The notes below the pieces were generated by a model, which worked only from the letters and a program-made list of their open reading frames with translations, ran no database searches and was not told where the DNA came from. The translations under genes and the position numbers were made by a program. Below, piece after piece: positions 38,938-47,224 of a stretch of DNA of 64,000 nucleotides. How positions within the stretch are numbered: the first letter of the stretch is position 1; every line of letters starts with the position of its first letter. This stretch comes from Elusimicrobiota bacterium (GTDB lineage: Bacteria > Elusimicrobiota > Elusimicrobia > UBA1565 > UBA9628), in the NCBI GenBank assembly GCA_016212795.1, contig JACRDT010000007.1:186001-250000 (forward strand), given 5' to 3'.

Positions 38938-40726
38938 GCCGGCCGTCGGCAGCCGTTTCCCCCTCCGCGGCCGGCGCGCCCGGGGCGGACGCCCCGTCGC
39001 CGGCCCCCAGCTGCTGGAACTTGAAGAGCGTGGCGTAGACCCCGCCTTTCTGGACCAGCGCCGAGTGCCTGCCTGTCTCGACGAGCTCCCCGCGGTGGAA
39101 CACGGCGATGCGGTCGGCGTTCTGGAGGGTCGAGAGGCGGTGGGCGATTAGGATGACGGTGCGTCCCTTGTAGAGCCGCTCCAGGGCCTGCTGGACGCCT
39201 TTCTCGCTGGCGGAGTCGAGGTTGGAGGTGGCCTCGTCGAGGATGAGGATCGGGGGCTCCTTGATGACGGCGCGGGCGATGGCCAGGCGCTGGCGCTGGC
39301 CGCCGGAGAGCCTGGTGCCCCGTTCCCCGAGCTGGGTCTCGCCCGCCAGGGGCATCTGCTCGACGAAGGAGAGGGCGTCGGCGACCTCGAGGGCCTGGCG
39401 GATCTCCCGGGTGCTCGCCCCGGGCTTGCTCAGGCCGACGTTGCCGTAGACCGTGTCGTTGAAGAGGACCGTGTCCTGCGTCACCATCCCCACGTGCTCG
39501 CGGACCGAGGAGAGGCCGAACTCCCGCAGGTCCGTGCCGTCGAGGAGGATGCGCCCTTCCGTCGGGTCGAAGAGCCGCAGCAGCAGGTGGACCAGCGTGG
39601 TCTTGCCCGAGCCGCTCGGGCCGGCCACGCCGACGATCTCCCCCGGCCGGATGTGGAGGTCGACGTTGCGCAGGGCCCAGGTGTCGCGCTCCGGGTAGCG
39701 GAAGGAGACGTTCTCGAGCGTGATGCCCTGCCGCAGGCTCCGGAAGAGGACGGGCTTGGGGTTCTCCCGGACGGTGGGCTTCTCCTCGAGGATGGAGAAG
39801 ATGCGGTCCGAGGCCGAGAGCGCCATCTGGAGGGTGGCGTTGAGCTGGGAGAGGTTCTTGATGGGCTGGTAGGCGGCGAAGAAGCTGCCCAGGAAGGTGA
39901 AGAAGTCGCCCGGCGTCATCCGGTTGCGGAAGATCGCCCACCCGGCCTGGTACACGATGCAGGCCAGCAGGAGGCTCCCGAGGAACTCCATGAGCGGGCC
40001 CGAGAGGGCCGTGGCGCGGAAGTAGCGCATCATCTGCTCGAAGAAGAGGTCGTTCTCCCGGTTGAACTTCTGGATGGCCCCCGACTCGTAGTTGAAGGCC
40101 TTCACCACGAGCATCCCCTGCAGGCTCTCCTGGAAGCGGTGGTAGATCTCGCCCATGATCTCCTGGCTCTGCCGGCTGGCGGAGCGCAGCTTCTTGCCCA
40201 GGACGGTCAGGACCCCGCCGGCCAGCGGGATGGCGATGATGGCGATGAGCGCGAACTGCCAGTAGATGTAGAACATCACGAAGAGCAGCACGACCACCGT
40301 CAGGCTGTCCCGGATGAGGTAGAGCGGCACGAACTGCAGGCCGGAGGCGAGGTTGTTGAGGTCGTTGGTCAGCCTGGAGAGGATCTCCCCGCTCTTGCGC
40401 TTCCAGAAGAAGTCCATGGAGAGCTCGTGCATGTGCCGGAAGAGGTCTTCCCGGATCCTCTGGGTGATGCGCTGGCCCAGCCAGCTCATGAGGTAGCTCT
40501 GCGTGTACTGGATCACCATCTTGAGGAAGAACGCCAAGGGGATGGCCGCCACCAGGAGCTTGAGCGTGGCGGTCTCCTTGCTGATGAAGACGTAGTCGAC
40601 CGCGGGCTTGAGCAGCCAGACCGAGAGGCCGTTGAGGAGGGCGACCCCGAGCATGGCGCAGCACGCCTGGAGGAACCGCGTCCGGTGGGGCAGGACGTAG
40701 GGCGCCAGCCTCGCGAGGCTGTTCAT
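38927..40726 (-). CDS. msbA: MsbA-type ABC exporter
   Basis: 599 residues with fused membrane and ATPase domains. Six predicted helices in residues 1-320. The nucleotide-binding domain has VAGPSGSGKTTLVHLLLR (Walker A), LSGGQRQRLAIARA (signature) and ILILDEATSNLDSAS (Walker B/D-loop), then VILIAHRLSTLQ (H-loop). The transmembrane part resembles MsbA, which flips lipid A core across the inner membrane. The next upstream gene is an aminotransferase ending one base before. Lipid specificity is inferred from family only. Confidence 0.87.
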   Translation of the reverse strand: MNSLARLAPYVLPHRTRFLQACCAMLGVALLNGLSVWLLKPAVDYVFISKETATLKLLVAAIPLAFFLKMVIQYTQSYLMSWLGQRITQRIREDLFRHMHELSMDFFWKRKSGEILSRLTNDLNNLASGLQFVPLYLIRDSLTVVVLLFVMFYIYWQFALIAIIAIPLAGGVLTVLGKKLRSASRQSQEIMGEIYHRFQESLQGMLVVKAFNYESGAIQKFNRENDLFFEQMMRYFRATALSGPLMEFLGSLLLACIVYQAGWAIFRNRMTPGDFFTFLGSFFAAYQPIKNLSQLNATLQMALSASDRIFSILEEKPTVRENPKPVLFRSLRQGITLENVSFRYPERDTWALRNVDLHIRPGEIVGVAGPSGSGKTTLVHLLLRLFDPTEGRILLDGTDLREFGLSSVREHVGMVTQDTVLFNDTVYGNVGLSKPGASTREIRQALEVADALSFVEQMPLAGETQLGERGTRLSGGQRQRLAIARAVIKEPPILILDEATSNLDSASEKGVQQALERLYKGRTVILIAHRLSTLQNADRIAVFHRGELVETGRHSALVQKGGVYATLFKFQQLGAGDGASAPGAPAAEGETAADGRLSS

Positions 40727-41926
40727 TCACCCCTTGCGCGCCGCGGCCTGCGGCTTGGCCTTGAGCCTGGGCAGCGCCTCCTTGATCCTGCGGACCGCCT
40801 CGTCGATGTTCTCGACCGAGTTGGCGTACGAGAAGCGCAGGTAGCCTTCGCCGAAGTTGCCGAAGGCCGTGCCGCCGAGGCAGGAGACGTTGGCCTCGTA
40901 GAGGATGAACTCCGCCAGCTCCTTGGCCTTGAGGCCGAGGGCCTTGACGTTCGGGAAGGCGTAGAAGGCCGCGCGCGGCCGGATGCAGGTGAAGCCCGGG
41001 ATGCTGGTGAGCCCCTTGATGATGACCTCCCGCCGCCGGCGGAACTCGGCGACCATCTTGTCGACGTCGCCCTGCGGGCCGCTGATGGCCTCGATGCCCG
41101 CGATCTGGACCATGCTCGCGGTGCAGGAGTGCATGTTGATGGCGAGCTTGTCCATCGCCTTGGCGAGCTCGACGGGCGCCACCGCGTAGCCGAGGCGCCA
41201 GCCGGTCATGGCGTAGGTCTTGGACATGCCGTCGATGATGATGGTCCGGTCGCGCATCCCGGGCCACTCGGCGATGGAGCGGTGCTTGCCTTCGTAGACG
41301 ATGCGGGAGTAGATCTCGTCCGAGAGGACCATGACGTCCGGGAACTTCTTGAGCATCGCGGCGATCTTGTCGAAGGTCTTCTCGGCCATGACGCCGCCGG
41401 TCGGGTTGGCGGGCGAGTTGATGACGATGAGCTTCGTGCGCCCGTTGAGCGCGGCCTCGAGCTCCTTGAGGTCCAGGTCGAAGCCCTTCTCCTCGCGCAG
41501 GGCCAGGGGGACGGGCTTGGCGCCGGCGAAGTACGTGGCCGACTCGTAGATCGGGTAGGTCGGGTTGGGGATGATGACCTCGTCGCCGGGGTCGGCGAGG
41601 GCCAGGATCGTGAAGACGATGGCGGGCTTGGCGCCGGGGGTCAGGACGACCTGCTCGGGCGCGGCCTTGATCGAGCGGGTCTTGGCGACATACTCGGCCA
41701 CGGCGGCCCGCGCCTCCTTGATGCCGGAGGCCGGGCAGTAGTGGGTCCAGCCCTCGTCGATGGCCTTCTTGCCGCGCTCGCAGATGTTGCTCGGCGTGTT
41801 GAAATCGGGCTCCCCGATCTCGAGGTGGACGATGTTCTTGCCTTGGGCCTCGAGGGCCTTGGCCTTGGCGAGCATCTCGAAGGCGCTCTCGGTCCCCAGC
41901 CGGGTCATCAGTTTGGATAGCTTCAT
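40727..41926 (-). CDS. Class I PLP-dependent aminotransferase (AspC-like)
   Basis: 399 residues. The PLP lysine lies in IDGMSKTYAMTGWRLGY. The cofactor Asn/Asp region reads NSPANPTGG and LSDEIYSRIVYEG, and RFSYANSVENI carries the carboxylate Arg. This fits the aspartate/alanine aminotransferase Igamma branch common in bacteria and archaea. GAGGAGA lies upstream of ATG 41926. It is adjacent to msbA without overlap, and a shared transcript is possible. Substrate: aspartate or prephenate family, not resolvable here. Confidence 0.87.
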   Translation of the reverse strand: MKLSKLMTRLGTESAFEMLAKAKALEAQGKNIVHLEIGEPDFNTPSNICERGKKAIDEGWTHYCPASGIKEARAAVAEYVAKTRSIKAAPEQVVLTPGAKPAIVFTILALADPGDEVIIPNPTYPIYESATYFAGAKPVPLALREEKGFDLDLKELEAALNGRTKLIVINSPANPTGGVMAEKTFDKIAAMLKKFPDVMVLSDEIYSRIVYEGKHRSIAEWPGMRDRTIIIDGMSKTYAMTGWRLGYAVAPVELAKAMDKLAINMHSCTASMVQIAGIEAISGPQGDVDKMVAEFRRRREVIIKGLTSIPGFTCIRPRAAFYAFPNVKALGLKAKELAEFILYEANVSCLGGTAFGNFGEGYLRFSYANSVENIDEAVRRIKEALPRLKAKPQAAARKG

Positions 41927-42022
41927 GTTCTAGTTCTCCTCAATAGTGCGGCGATGGTCGAGTCCGGCGCTGTCCGCCTCGTCTAGGAAGTGATGCGACA
42001 GAACGGCCACCTTCGAGGGTCC
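41927..42022. other. Short intergenic region, nothing firm
   Basis: 96 bp between the aminotransferase start and the NlpC/P60 gene stop, both on the minus strand. It holds the aminotransferase ribosome-binding site and a weak resemblance to the 34.5 kb IS end (GCGACAGAAC near 41996), too weak to call. Confidence 0.4.
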
Positions 42023-42499
42023 TCAAGGGAGGATCCGCCGGGCTCCGAGGTAGCGCTTGCGGTAGTAGTCGGAGTAGAGGCTCTCCATCGCCACGACTTT
42101 GGAGCTGGGCAGGTGGATGAAGATGCCGTTGCTCGCGTAGATGCCGACGTGGCCGACGCGGCGGTCGGCCTTCTCCCCGGAGAAGAGCACCAGGTCCGCC
42201 ATGCGCAGGTCGCGGGAGGACGCCACGCGGTCCCCGAGGAGCGACATCTCGACGGCGGTGCGGGGGAGCTCCACGCCGTTGGCCGCGAAGACCCGCCGGA
42301 CGTAGTCCGAGCAGTCCTTCGGGGTCTTGAGGTTCTTCTCCTCCTCGGGCAGGTACGACTTGGCCGTGCGCACGACCGCCTTGGCCAGCGGGGTCGCCGG
42401 GACGGCGGGCTTGCGCCGGCGCTCGCCGGCTCCCCCGCCGCAGCCAGACGCGGCCACCAGGAGCGAGGCGAGGCCGGCGGCGGCGACCGGTCGTAGCAC
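42023..42499 (-). CDS. NlpC/P60 lipoprotein endopeptidase
   Basis: 158 residues from GTG 42499, overlapping the M28 stop (TAGTG). A lipobox (SLLVAASGCGGG) marks lipidation. The NlpC/P60 fold has Cys in KDCSDYVRRVF, then ADLVLFSG and His in RVGHVGIYAS, with a third polar residue in FIHLPS. These enzymes cut D-iGlu-mDAP bonds in peptidoglycan. It is shorter than most family members and lacks extra binding domains. Confidence 0.85.
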   Translation of the reverse strand: MLRPVAAAGLASLLVAASGCGGGAGERRRKPAVPATPLAKAVVRTAKSYLPEEEKNLKTPKDCSDYVRRVFAANGVELPRTAVEMSLLGDRVASSRDLRMADLVLFSGEKADRRVGHVGIYASNGIFIHLPSSKVVAMESLYSDYYRKRYLGARRILP

Positions 42500-43368
42500 T
42501 AGTTGCCCGACACGGCCTCGATGGCGCAGGCCAGCCCCCTGGTCAGGTCGGCCATGCGCGCGTAGTCGAGCTTCTCGTAGGTGTCGGCGGCCGTGTGGTA
42601 GTTGGGATTGCGGTAGAACGCCGTGTCCGTGATCATGACGGCGGGATAGCCTTCCTTCCAGAAGCTGGCATGGTCCGAGAAGTCGATCCCGGGGATCAGG
42701 CGCGGGAGCGCCGCCCGCTCGACCGGGATGGAGGACCCGGCGGCGATCCCCTCGGCCACCCTCCGGACGAGCGGCCCGGAGAGGATGTCCCCCACCACGC
42801 CGATGAAGTTCCCCGAGTCGGGGTAGACGAGGCCGAGCAGCGGGGGATAGGTCTGCGACCCCTTCTCGTCGCGGTAGTACCCGAGCATCTCGAGGCAGAG
42901 CATCGCCTTGATGGACTCCTTGTTCTTGCGGCACTGCCTGGCGTAGTGGACCGAGCCCATGTCCGTCGTCCGGTGGAAGGGAGGCTCCTCGGTCGCGAAG
43001 GCCGCGAAGCGCAGGGTGTGGCCGGGGCTCGCCTGGGAGAAGTGCCTCGCGAGCTCCAGGAGCACCGCCACGCCGCTGGCGTTGTCGTCGGCCCCCGGGG
43101 TCCCCGCCACCGAGTCGTAGTGCGCCCCGACCAGGACGATCGCCGGGTCCTTCCCCGGGCGCTCGGCCGCCAGGTTGTGGAAGACCCTGCCGTAGGTCCG
43201 GTATTCCTGGACGGCGACCGCGTAGCCGTAGGACTGGAGTTCGGAGCAGACGAACTCCTTGGCCTTCAGGAGGTTCTGGTACTCGCCGAGGCTCCGCTCG
43301 CCGATCACGTGGGACAGGATCCGGACGTGCCGCTGCAGCCGTTCCGCCAGATCTTCAGCCGGAGCCAT
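42499..43368 (-). CDS. M28 family zinc aminopeptidase
   Basis: 289 residues from ATG 43368. An upstream in-frame ATG at 43383 lies only 3 nt past the -10 box (TATACT, 43392-43387), so the shorter form is preferred. Zinc-ligand motifs: LVGAHYDSVAGTPGADDN, ATEEPPFHR, MLGYYRDEKGSQ and NPNYHTAADT. It is clearly paralogous to the C-terminal half of the 24.7 kb fusion; both share GADDNASGVAVLLE and a GSQ-Y-P-L segment. No signal peptide is obvious, so it may be cytoplasmic. It is coupled to the NlpC/P60 gene. Confidence 0.85.
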   Translation of the reverse strand: MAPAEDLAERLQRHVRILSHVIGERSLGEYQNLLKAKEFVCSELQSYGYAVAVQEYRTYGRVFHNLAAERPGKDPAIVLVGAHYDSVAGTPGADDNASGVAVLLELARHFSQASPGHTLRFAAFATEEPPFHRTTDMGSVHYARQCRKNKESIKAMLCLEMLGYYRDEKGSQTYPPLLGLVYPDSGNFIGVVGDILSGPLVRRVAEGIAAGSSIPVERAALPRLIPGIDFSDHASFWKEGYPAVMITDTAFYRNPNYHTAADTYEKLDYARMADLTRGLACAIEAVSGN

Positions 43369-43411
43369 AGGGGTCGGTTCCATTGTAGTATACCGGACCC
43401 GTTCCTGCAAA

Positions 43412-43441
43412 TTGACACTCCGAACGGGGTAATGATATTGT
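43412..43441 (+). promoter_or_regulatory. Promoter of the crotonase operon, leaderless
   Basis: TTGACA (43412-43417), then TATTGT (43436-43441) after 18 nt or GATATT (43434-43439) after 16 nt. The ATG at 43449 follows after 7-9 nt. The divergent M28 promoter has its -10 at 43392-43387, so the two -35 regions overlap. Confidence 0.6.
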
Positions 43442-43448
43442 TGGCGAT

Positions 43449-44240
43449 ATGAGCGGGCCGCAACATGACGGCTCGACGGCCCTCCGGGTCGAGCGAGACG
43501 GCGCCGTGGCCGTCGTGACGCTCCATCGCCCCGAGGTCCTCAACCTCCTGGACCGCGCCGCCATGAAGGAGTTGGTCGAGACGCTCGAGTCGCTCGACTG
43601 CGACGCGGGGGTCAGGTGCGTCGTTCTGACCGGGTGCCCGAAGGCCTTCTGCGCGGGCGTGGACGTCCGGGAGCTCGAGGAGCTCCCCGTCGTGGACCCC
43701 GGCCGCGACGCCTACCTCTCCTCCTGGGACCGCATCGGCCGGCTCTCCAAGCCGGTCGTGGCCGCCGTGAGCGGCTGGGTCATGGGCGCGGGGCTCGAAC
43801 TGGCGCTGGCCTGCGACATCATCGTGGCGGCCGAGAACGCGGTCTTCTGCCAGAACGAGGTCGACTACGGCGTCATGCCGGGCGGCGGCGGGACCCAGCG
43901 GCTCGTCCGGACGGTCGGCAAGCATCGCGCGACGGAGATGGTGCTCACCGGCCGGCGCTTGAGCAGCCGCGAGGCCCTGGAGTTCGGCATCGTCAACCGC
44001 CTCTACCCCGACGAGTCCTGCCTCCTCCAGGCCAAAGTCCTGGCCCAGGAGATCGCGCTGAAGGCCCCGCTGGCCTTGAGGGCCGCCAAGCAGGCCCTCC
44101 GGATGGCCGACGAGGTGGGCTTCGAGGCGGGCGTGGTCCTGGAGCGCGGGCTCCTGGGCGCCCTGTTCTCGACCGCCGACCAGAAGGAAGGCATGAAGGC
44201 CTACCGGGACAACAGGAAGCCCGTCTTCGAGGGGAAGTAG
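43449..44240 (+). CDS. Enoyl-CoA hydratase/isomerase family protein
   Basis: 263 residues. Crotonase fold with CAGVDVRELEE (oxyanion region), GWVMGAGLELALACD (first catalytic Glu) and QNEVDYGVMPGGGGTQRLV (second catalytic Glu). Both glutamates of enoyl-CoA hydratase are present, so it should hydrate 2-enoyl-CoA in fatty-acid or amino-acid breakdown. It is followed 2 bp later by a second crotonase. No ligase or dehydrogenase of the pathway is in the window. Confidence 0.87.
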   Translation: MSGPQHDGSTALRVERDGAVAVVTLHRPEVLNLLDRAAMKELVETLESLDCDAGVRCVVLTGCPKAFCAGVDVRELEELPVVDPGRDAYLSSWDRIGRLSKPVVAAVSGWVMGAGLELALACDIIVAAENAVFCQNEVDYGVMPGGGGTQRLVRTVGKHRATEMVLTGRRLSSREALEFGIVNRLYPDESCLLQAKVLAQEIALKAPLALRAAKQALRMADEVGFEAGVVLERGLLGALFSTADQKEGMKAYRDNRKPVFEGK

Positions 44241-44242
44241 GC

Positions 44243-45031
44243 TTGGCGCAAGAGACCCTCCTGACGGCGCAGGCCGCCGGCGTCCTGACCTTGACGCTCA
44301 ACCGCCCGAAGGCCCTCAACGCCCTGACCCCCGAGCTGCTCGAGGCGCTCCTGCGGGCGCTCAAGGAGGCCGCGGAGTCGCCGGGCGTGCGCTGCGTCGT
44401 GCTCGCCGGGGCGGGCCGCGCCTTCTGCGCGGGCTTCGACGCCGCGGCCCTGGAGAAGCGCCGGCGGGACGCCTCCTGGACGCTCGGCGCGGAGCTGCGG
44501 CGCTCCTTCCACCCCGTCCTCCTGCGGATCCGCTCGATGGAGAAGCCCGTGGTCGCGTCGGTCAACGGCCCGGCCGCCGGTTGCGGCGCGAGCCTGGCCC
44601 TGGCCTGCGACCTCAAGGTCGTCTCGGAGGACGCCGGTTTCGTCTGCTCCTGGGGCCGGGCGGGCCTGCTCCTGCCCGGCTTGAGCGGACCCGTCGCCCG
44701 GCAGCTGGGCTTCTCCCGGGCCCTGGAGCACGCCTGGACTGGCAAGCCGCTGGGGAGCCGCGAGGCCTTGGCCATCGGGCTCGTCAACGTCGTCGTGCCG
44801 GCCTACCGGGTCGAATCCGCCACCTTCGCGCTCGCGGCCAAGCTCTTGGAGGCCGCGCCGCGCAGCGTCGCGCTCGCGAAGAGGGCCGTGAACCGCTCGG
44901 TGGGGCGGGCCTGGGAGGAGGAGCTAGAGTACGAGGCCCAGCTCCAGGACCTGCTGGGCCCGACCAAGGATTGCGCCGAGGGCCTCGCCGCCTTCCTCGA
45001 GAAACGCTCCCCCGTCTTCACTGGCGAGTGA
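44243..45031 (+). CDS. PaaG-like crotonase lacking the usual acid residues
   Basis: 262 residues from TTG 44243 with AGGGG upstream. The crotonase fold is intact (FCAGFDAAALEKR, GPAAGCGASLALACDL). The first Glu position is Ser in CGASLALAC and the second falls in WGRAGLLLPGLSG, with no acid. The layout resembles the PaaG/enoyl-CoA isomerase branch, but its Asp (PDSGG) is Gly here (PGLSG). Catalysis by the normal route is doubtful. It could be a structural partner of the upstream hydratase or use other residues. Confidence 0.8.
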   Translation: MAQETLLTAQAAGVLTLTLNRPKALNALTPELLEALLRALKEAAESPGVRCVVLAGAGRAFCAGFDAAALEKRRRDASWTLGAELRRSFHPVLLRIRSMEKPVVASVNGPAAGCGASLALACDLKVVSEDAGFVCSWGRAGLLLPGLSGPVARQLGFSRALEHAWTGKPLGSREALAIGLVNVVVPAYRVESATFALAAKLLEAAPRSVALAKRAVNRSVGRAWEEELEYEAQLQDLLGPTKDCAEGLAAFLEKRSPVFTGE

Positions 45032-46923
45032 CCGTGCCGCGTCTGCTCAGGGTGTGGCCCGAAGCGCTCGTCGTCCTGTGCGCGTTCGCCTATGACTATC
45101 CCTGCGGCCTGCGCGATTTCCATCCCCTGGACAGCTCCATCGTCTTCGACGGGGGCTACCGCATGCTGCTCGGGCAGGTCCCGTGGCGCGATTTCTTCGC
45201 GCCCGTGGGGCCGATGCTCTTCTGGGCCCAGGGCCTGCTGTTCCGGGCGATGGGCGTCACGTACCTCTCCTATATCACGCTGGCCGCGATCCTCAACGCC
45301 CTGGCGGTCGCCTGCGTCCTCGGCTATTCCCGGGCCCTGACCTCGGACCGGCGTCTGCGCCTGGCGGCGGGGCTCGTCTGCGCGGTCTTCGGTCTCCCCA
45401 TGCACCGCGGCCATCCCTGGTACGATCAGGCCGCGTTCCTCTTCGTCCACGCCGCGCTGCTGCTGCTGGCGCCGGGTGCCTTCTCGTCGTCGCCTTCCGG
45501 GAGGAGCCGCTGGACCTTCCTGCTCGGCGGCGCCAGCCTGGCTCTGGCGTTCTACTGCAAGCAGAGCACCGGGGGCGTGGCCGCGGTGTGCCTGACGCTG
45601 TACCTGCTGCAGACCGGGGCGCGGCGGGACGCCGCCTGGTTCGTCGCCGGCGGCGTCGGCGGGTTCGCGGCGCTCTCGGCCTGGTGGGCCGCCGGGGCCT
45701 CGCCCGGGGCGCTCTGGCGCTACGCCTTCGCGCTCCCCCTGACCAGCGGCCGTCTGCAGACGCTGCTGTCGTCCGTCTCCCTGCCCGTCGTGGCCGCGTC
45801 GGCGGCGGCCGGCGCGCTGACGCTCAAGAGGCGCGAATGGCTCCTGTGGCTGCCGATCTCGCTGTTCCTCGGCGCGGCCCTCGGGTCGCAGCTCTTCGCC
45901 GCCTACTTCTTCGTTCCCCTCGCCGGCCTGCTCCTCATCGCCCGGGCGGAGAGCCGCGCCCTCCTCATGGCCTTGACCCTGATGCAGTACGCGGCGAAGT
46001 CGGTCTCGTTCGGCGAGACCCACGAGTTCCTGGGGTTCGTGGGCATCCAGCTCCTGCTCTGCGCTTCGGCCGTCGCCCAGTCCCCCTTGGGCCAGGTCCT
46101 GCCGGCGTGGCTTCGGGGCAAGGGCTGGGACGCGGGGCCCGCCGGCCGTTTCGCCGGAGCGTCCCGGCTGGCGGTCTGGGGAGGCTTCGCCTTCATCCTG
46201 TTCGCCGGCGTGCGCTACAGCCTCTTGCGCAAGCTCTCTCCCGCGTGGCTCCAGTTCCCCGTCGTGAGTCCCGCCGTCGCCGCGGCGGGGCTGGCCGCCG
46301 GCGCCGTGCTGCTGCTGGTGGCGTGGGACGCCTGCCGCAGCGGGCCGCCGGGTGCGGCCTGGGCCGGCGGGAAGCCGCGCTGGCTCTGGCCCGGGGCCGC
46401 GGCGGCCGCCGCCCTGGCCGTCGGCATCTTCGGCATCCGGCAATCCCTCGTCGTCCTCGCGGTGAAGTCCTCCCAGGAGGACCTGATGGGCAGCTTCAGG
46501 AAGGTGGAGGCCGCCGGCCTGGAGGGGCTGCGCATGGACGCGCAGTCCGCCCTGGAGATGGAGCAGGGACTGGCCTACCTCAAGCGCCTGCCGCCGCAGG
46601 ACAGGCCGTTCTTCGTGTTCCCGGGCCACACCGTCTTCTACGGCCTGCTCGGCCAGCCGCCGCCCCAGCCCGTCGTCTGGTTCCACCCGGGGCTGACCTT
46701 CCGCGCCGGCGAGCCCGACGAAGGCCGCGTCTGCGGGGCGCTGGCCGCCAACAAGGTCAGGACCGTGCTCGTCTACGGCGCCGAGACGACGGCGGTGCTC
46801 GCGCAGCTCCCGTGCCTCAAGGCGTGGGTCGAGCGGGACTTCGCGCCCGCGGCGACCATCGGGCGCTTCCAGGTCTTCCGCGCCCGCTCCGGGTCATGTG
46901 CAGAGCGACGCGCAGGGTCCTGA
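45028..46923 (+). CDS. Polytopic membrane protein, glycosyltransferase-39-like
   Basis: 631 residues from GTG 45028 (GTGA overlap with the upstream stop). An early loop reads FHPLDSSIVFDGGYRMLLGQ and VPWRDFFAPVGPMLFW, typical of GT-C membrane glycosyltransferases of the ArnT/PMT type, with Asp as the metal/catalytic residue. About 11 hydrophobic helices follow. The last ~130 residues are soluble (FFVFPGHTVFYGLLGQPP), probably periplasmic. It may move sugars from polyprenyl phosphate. The link to the two crotonases is translational only; no shared pathway is clear. Confidence 0.7.
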   Translation: MTVPRLLRVWPEALVVLCAFAYDYPCGLRDFHPLDSSIVFDGGYRMLLGQVPWRDFFAPVGPMLFWAQGLLFRAMGVTYLSYITLAAILNALAVACVLGYSRALTSDRRLRLAAGLVCAVFGLPMHRGHPWYDQAAFLFVHAALLLLAPGAFSSSPSGRSRWTFLLGGASLALAFYCKQSTGGVAAVCLTLYLLQTGARRDAAWFVAGGVGGFAALSAWWAAGASPGALWRYAFALPLTSGRLQTLLSSVSLPVVAASAAAGALTLKRREWLLWLPISLFLGAALGSQLFAAYFFVPLAGLLLIARAESRALLMALTLMQYAAKSVSFGETHEFLGFVGIQLLLCASAVAQSPLGQVLPAWLRGKGWDAGPAGRFAGASRLAVWGGFAFILFAGVRYSLLRKLSPAWLQFPVVSPAVAAAGLAAGAVLLLVAWDACRSGPPGAAWAGGKPRWLWPGAAAAAALAVGIFGIRQSLVVLAVKSSQEDLMGSFRKVEAAGLEGLRMDAQSALEMEQGLAYLKRLPPQDRPFFVFPGHTVFYGLLGQPPPQPVVWFHPGLTFRAGEPDEGRVCGALAANKVRTVLVYGAETTAVLAQLPCLKAWVERDFAPAATIGRFQVFRARSGSCAERRAGS

Positions 46924-47032
46924 CCCATTGGCCCGCATCGAGGCGCACGGCAGCGGGCGGCACGACGCCGGCGCATTGGAGCCGGTGCAGGGCGCGCCTT
47001 TGAGCGATCGTCACGCCGCTGAGCTTGGGCAA
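46817..47032 (-). CDS. Possible small gene with strong ribosome site, or remnant
   Basis: TTG 47032 is preceded, 7 nt away, by GGAGGTGA (47047-47040), the best Shine-Dalgarno match in the window. Abutting it is the 40-bp palindrome at 47047-47086. The 71-residue frame begins LPKLSGVTIAQRRALHRL. Its last ~36 residues run antisense through the end of the 45028 gene, so only the first half can be free coding sequence. I do not recognise it. It may be the stump of an operator-controlled small gene, such as a toxin-antitoxin member, but that is a guess. Confidence 0.25.
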   Translation of the reverse strand: MPKLSGVTIAQRRALHRLQCAGVVPPAAVRLDAGQWVRTLRVALHMTRSGRGRPGSARWSPRARSPARPTP

Positions 47033-47046
47033 GGTGTCGTCACCTC

Positions 47047-47086
47047 CATGTAACTATGATTCGATATGTCGAATCATAGTTGCATG
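47047..47086. promoter_or_regulatory. 40-bp palindrome, operator or hairpin
   Basis: CATGTAACTATGATTCGA (47047-47064) and TCGAATCATAGTTGCATG (47069-47086) pair at 17 of 18 positions around TATG. It is AT-rich, unlike the surroundings, and directly precedes the GGAGGTGA site on the minus strand, as autorepressor operators often do. Confidence 0.55.
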
Positions 47087-47160
47087 GACATGAAAAGGGC
47101 CCTCGTCCCCGCTCGGGCCTCCGCGCCGCGGGGGTTTTGGCCTCGCCTGCCGGCAGGACG

Positions 47161-47224
47161 GTCAGGCCGCTTCCCATCGATAGCGGAGGCGGCACGCCCG
47201 CGCCAGAAACGCCGGGCGCGGTCA
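47161..47224 (-). repeat. Dispersed GC-rich repeat, family 1 (intergenic copy)
   Basis: 64 nt, about 80% identical to 50083-50146, with CGCCCG/CGGGCG arms. It ends exactly with the stop codon of the ABC permease gene at 47222-47224. The gap 47087-47160 holds nothing else recognisable. Confidence 0.75.

Noticed and set aside
41990..42010. Another copy of the GAGACAGAACCCT mobile-element end (GCGACAGAAC)
   Set aside because: Only about ten bases agree and there is no partner repeat.
43368..43383. ATG 43383 as start of the M28 gene
   Set aside because: It is only 3 nt past the -10 box, upstream of the expected transcript start; ATG 43368 fits better.
46817..47032. HicA- or AbiE-type toxin gene
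   Set aside because: The opening LPKLSGV is only superficially alike; no toxin motif is present and half the frame is antisense to a real gene.
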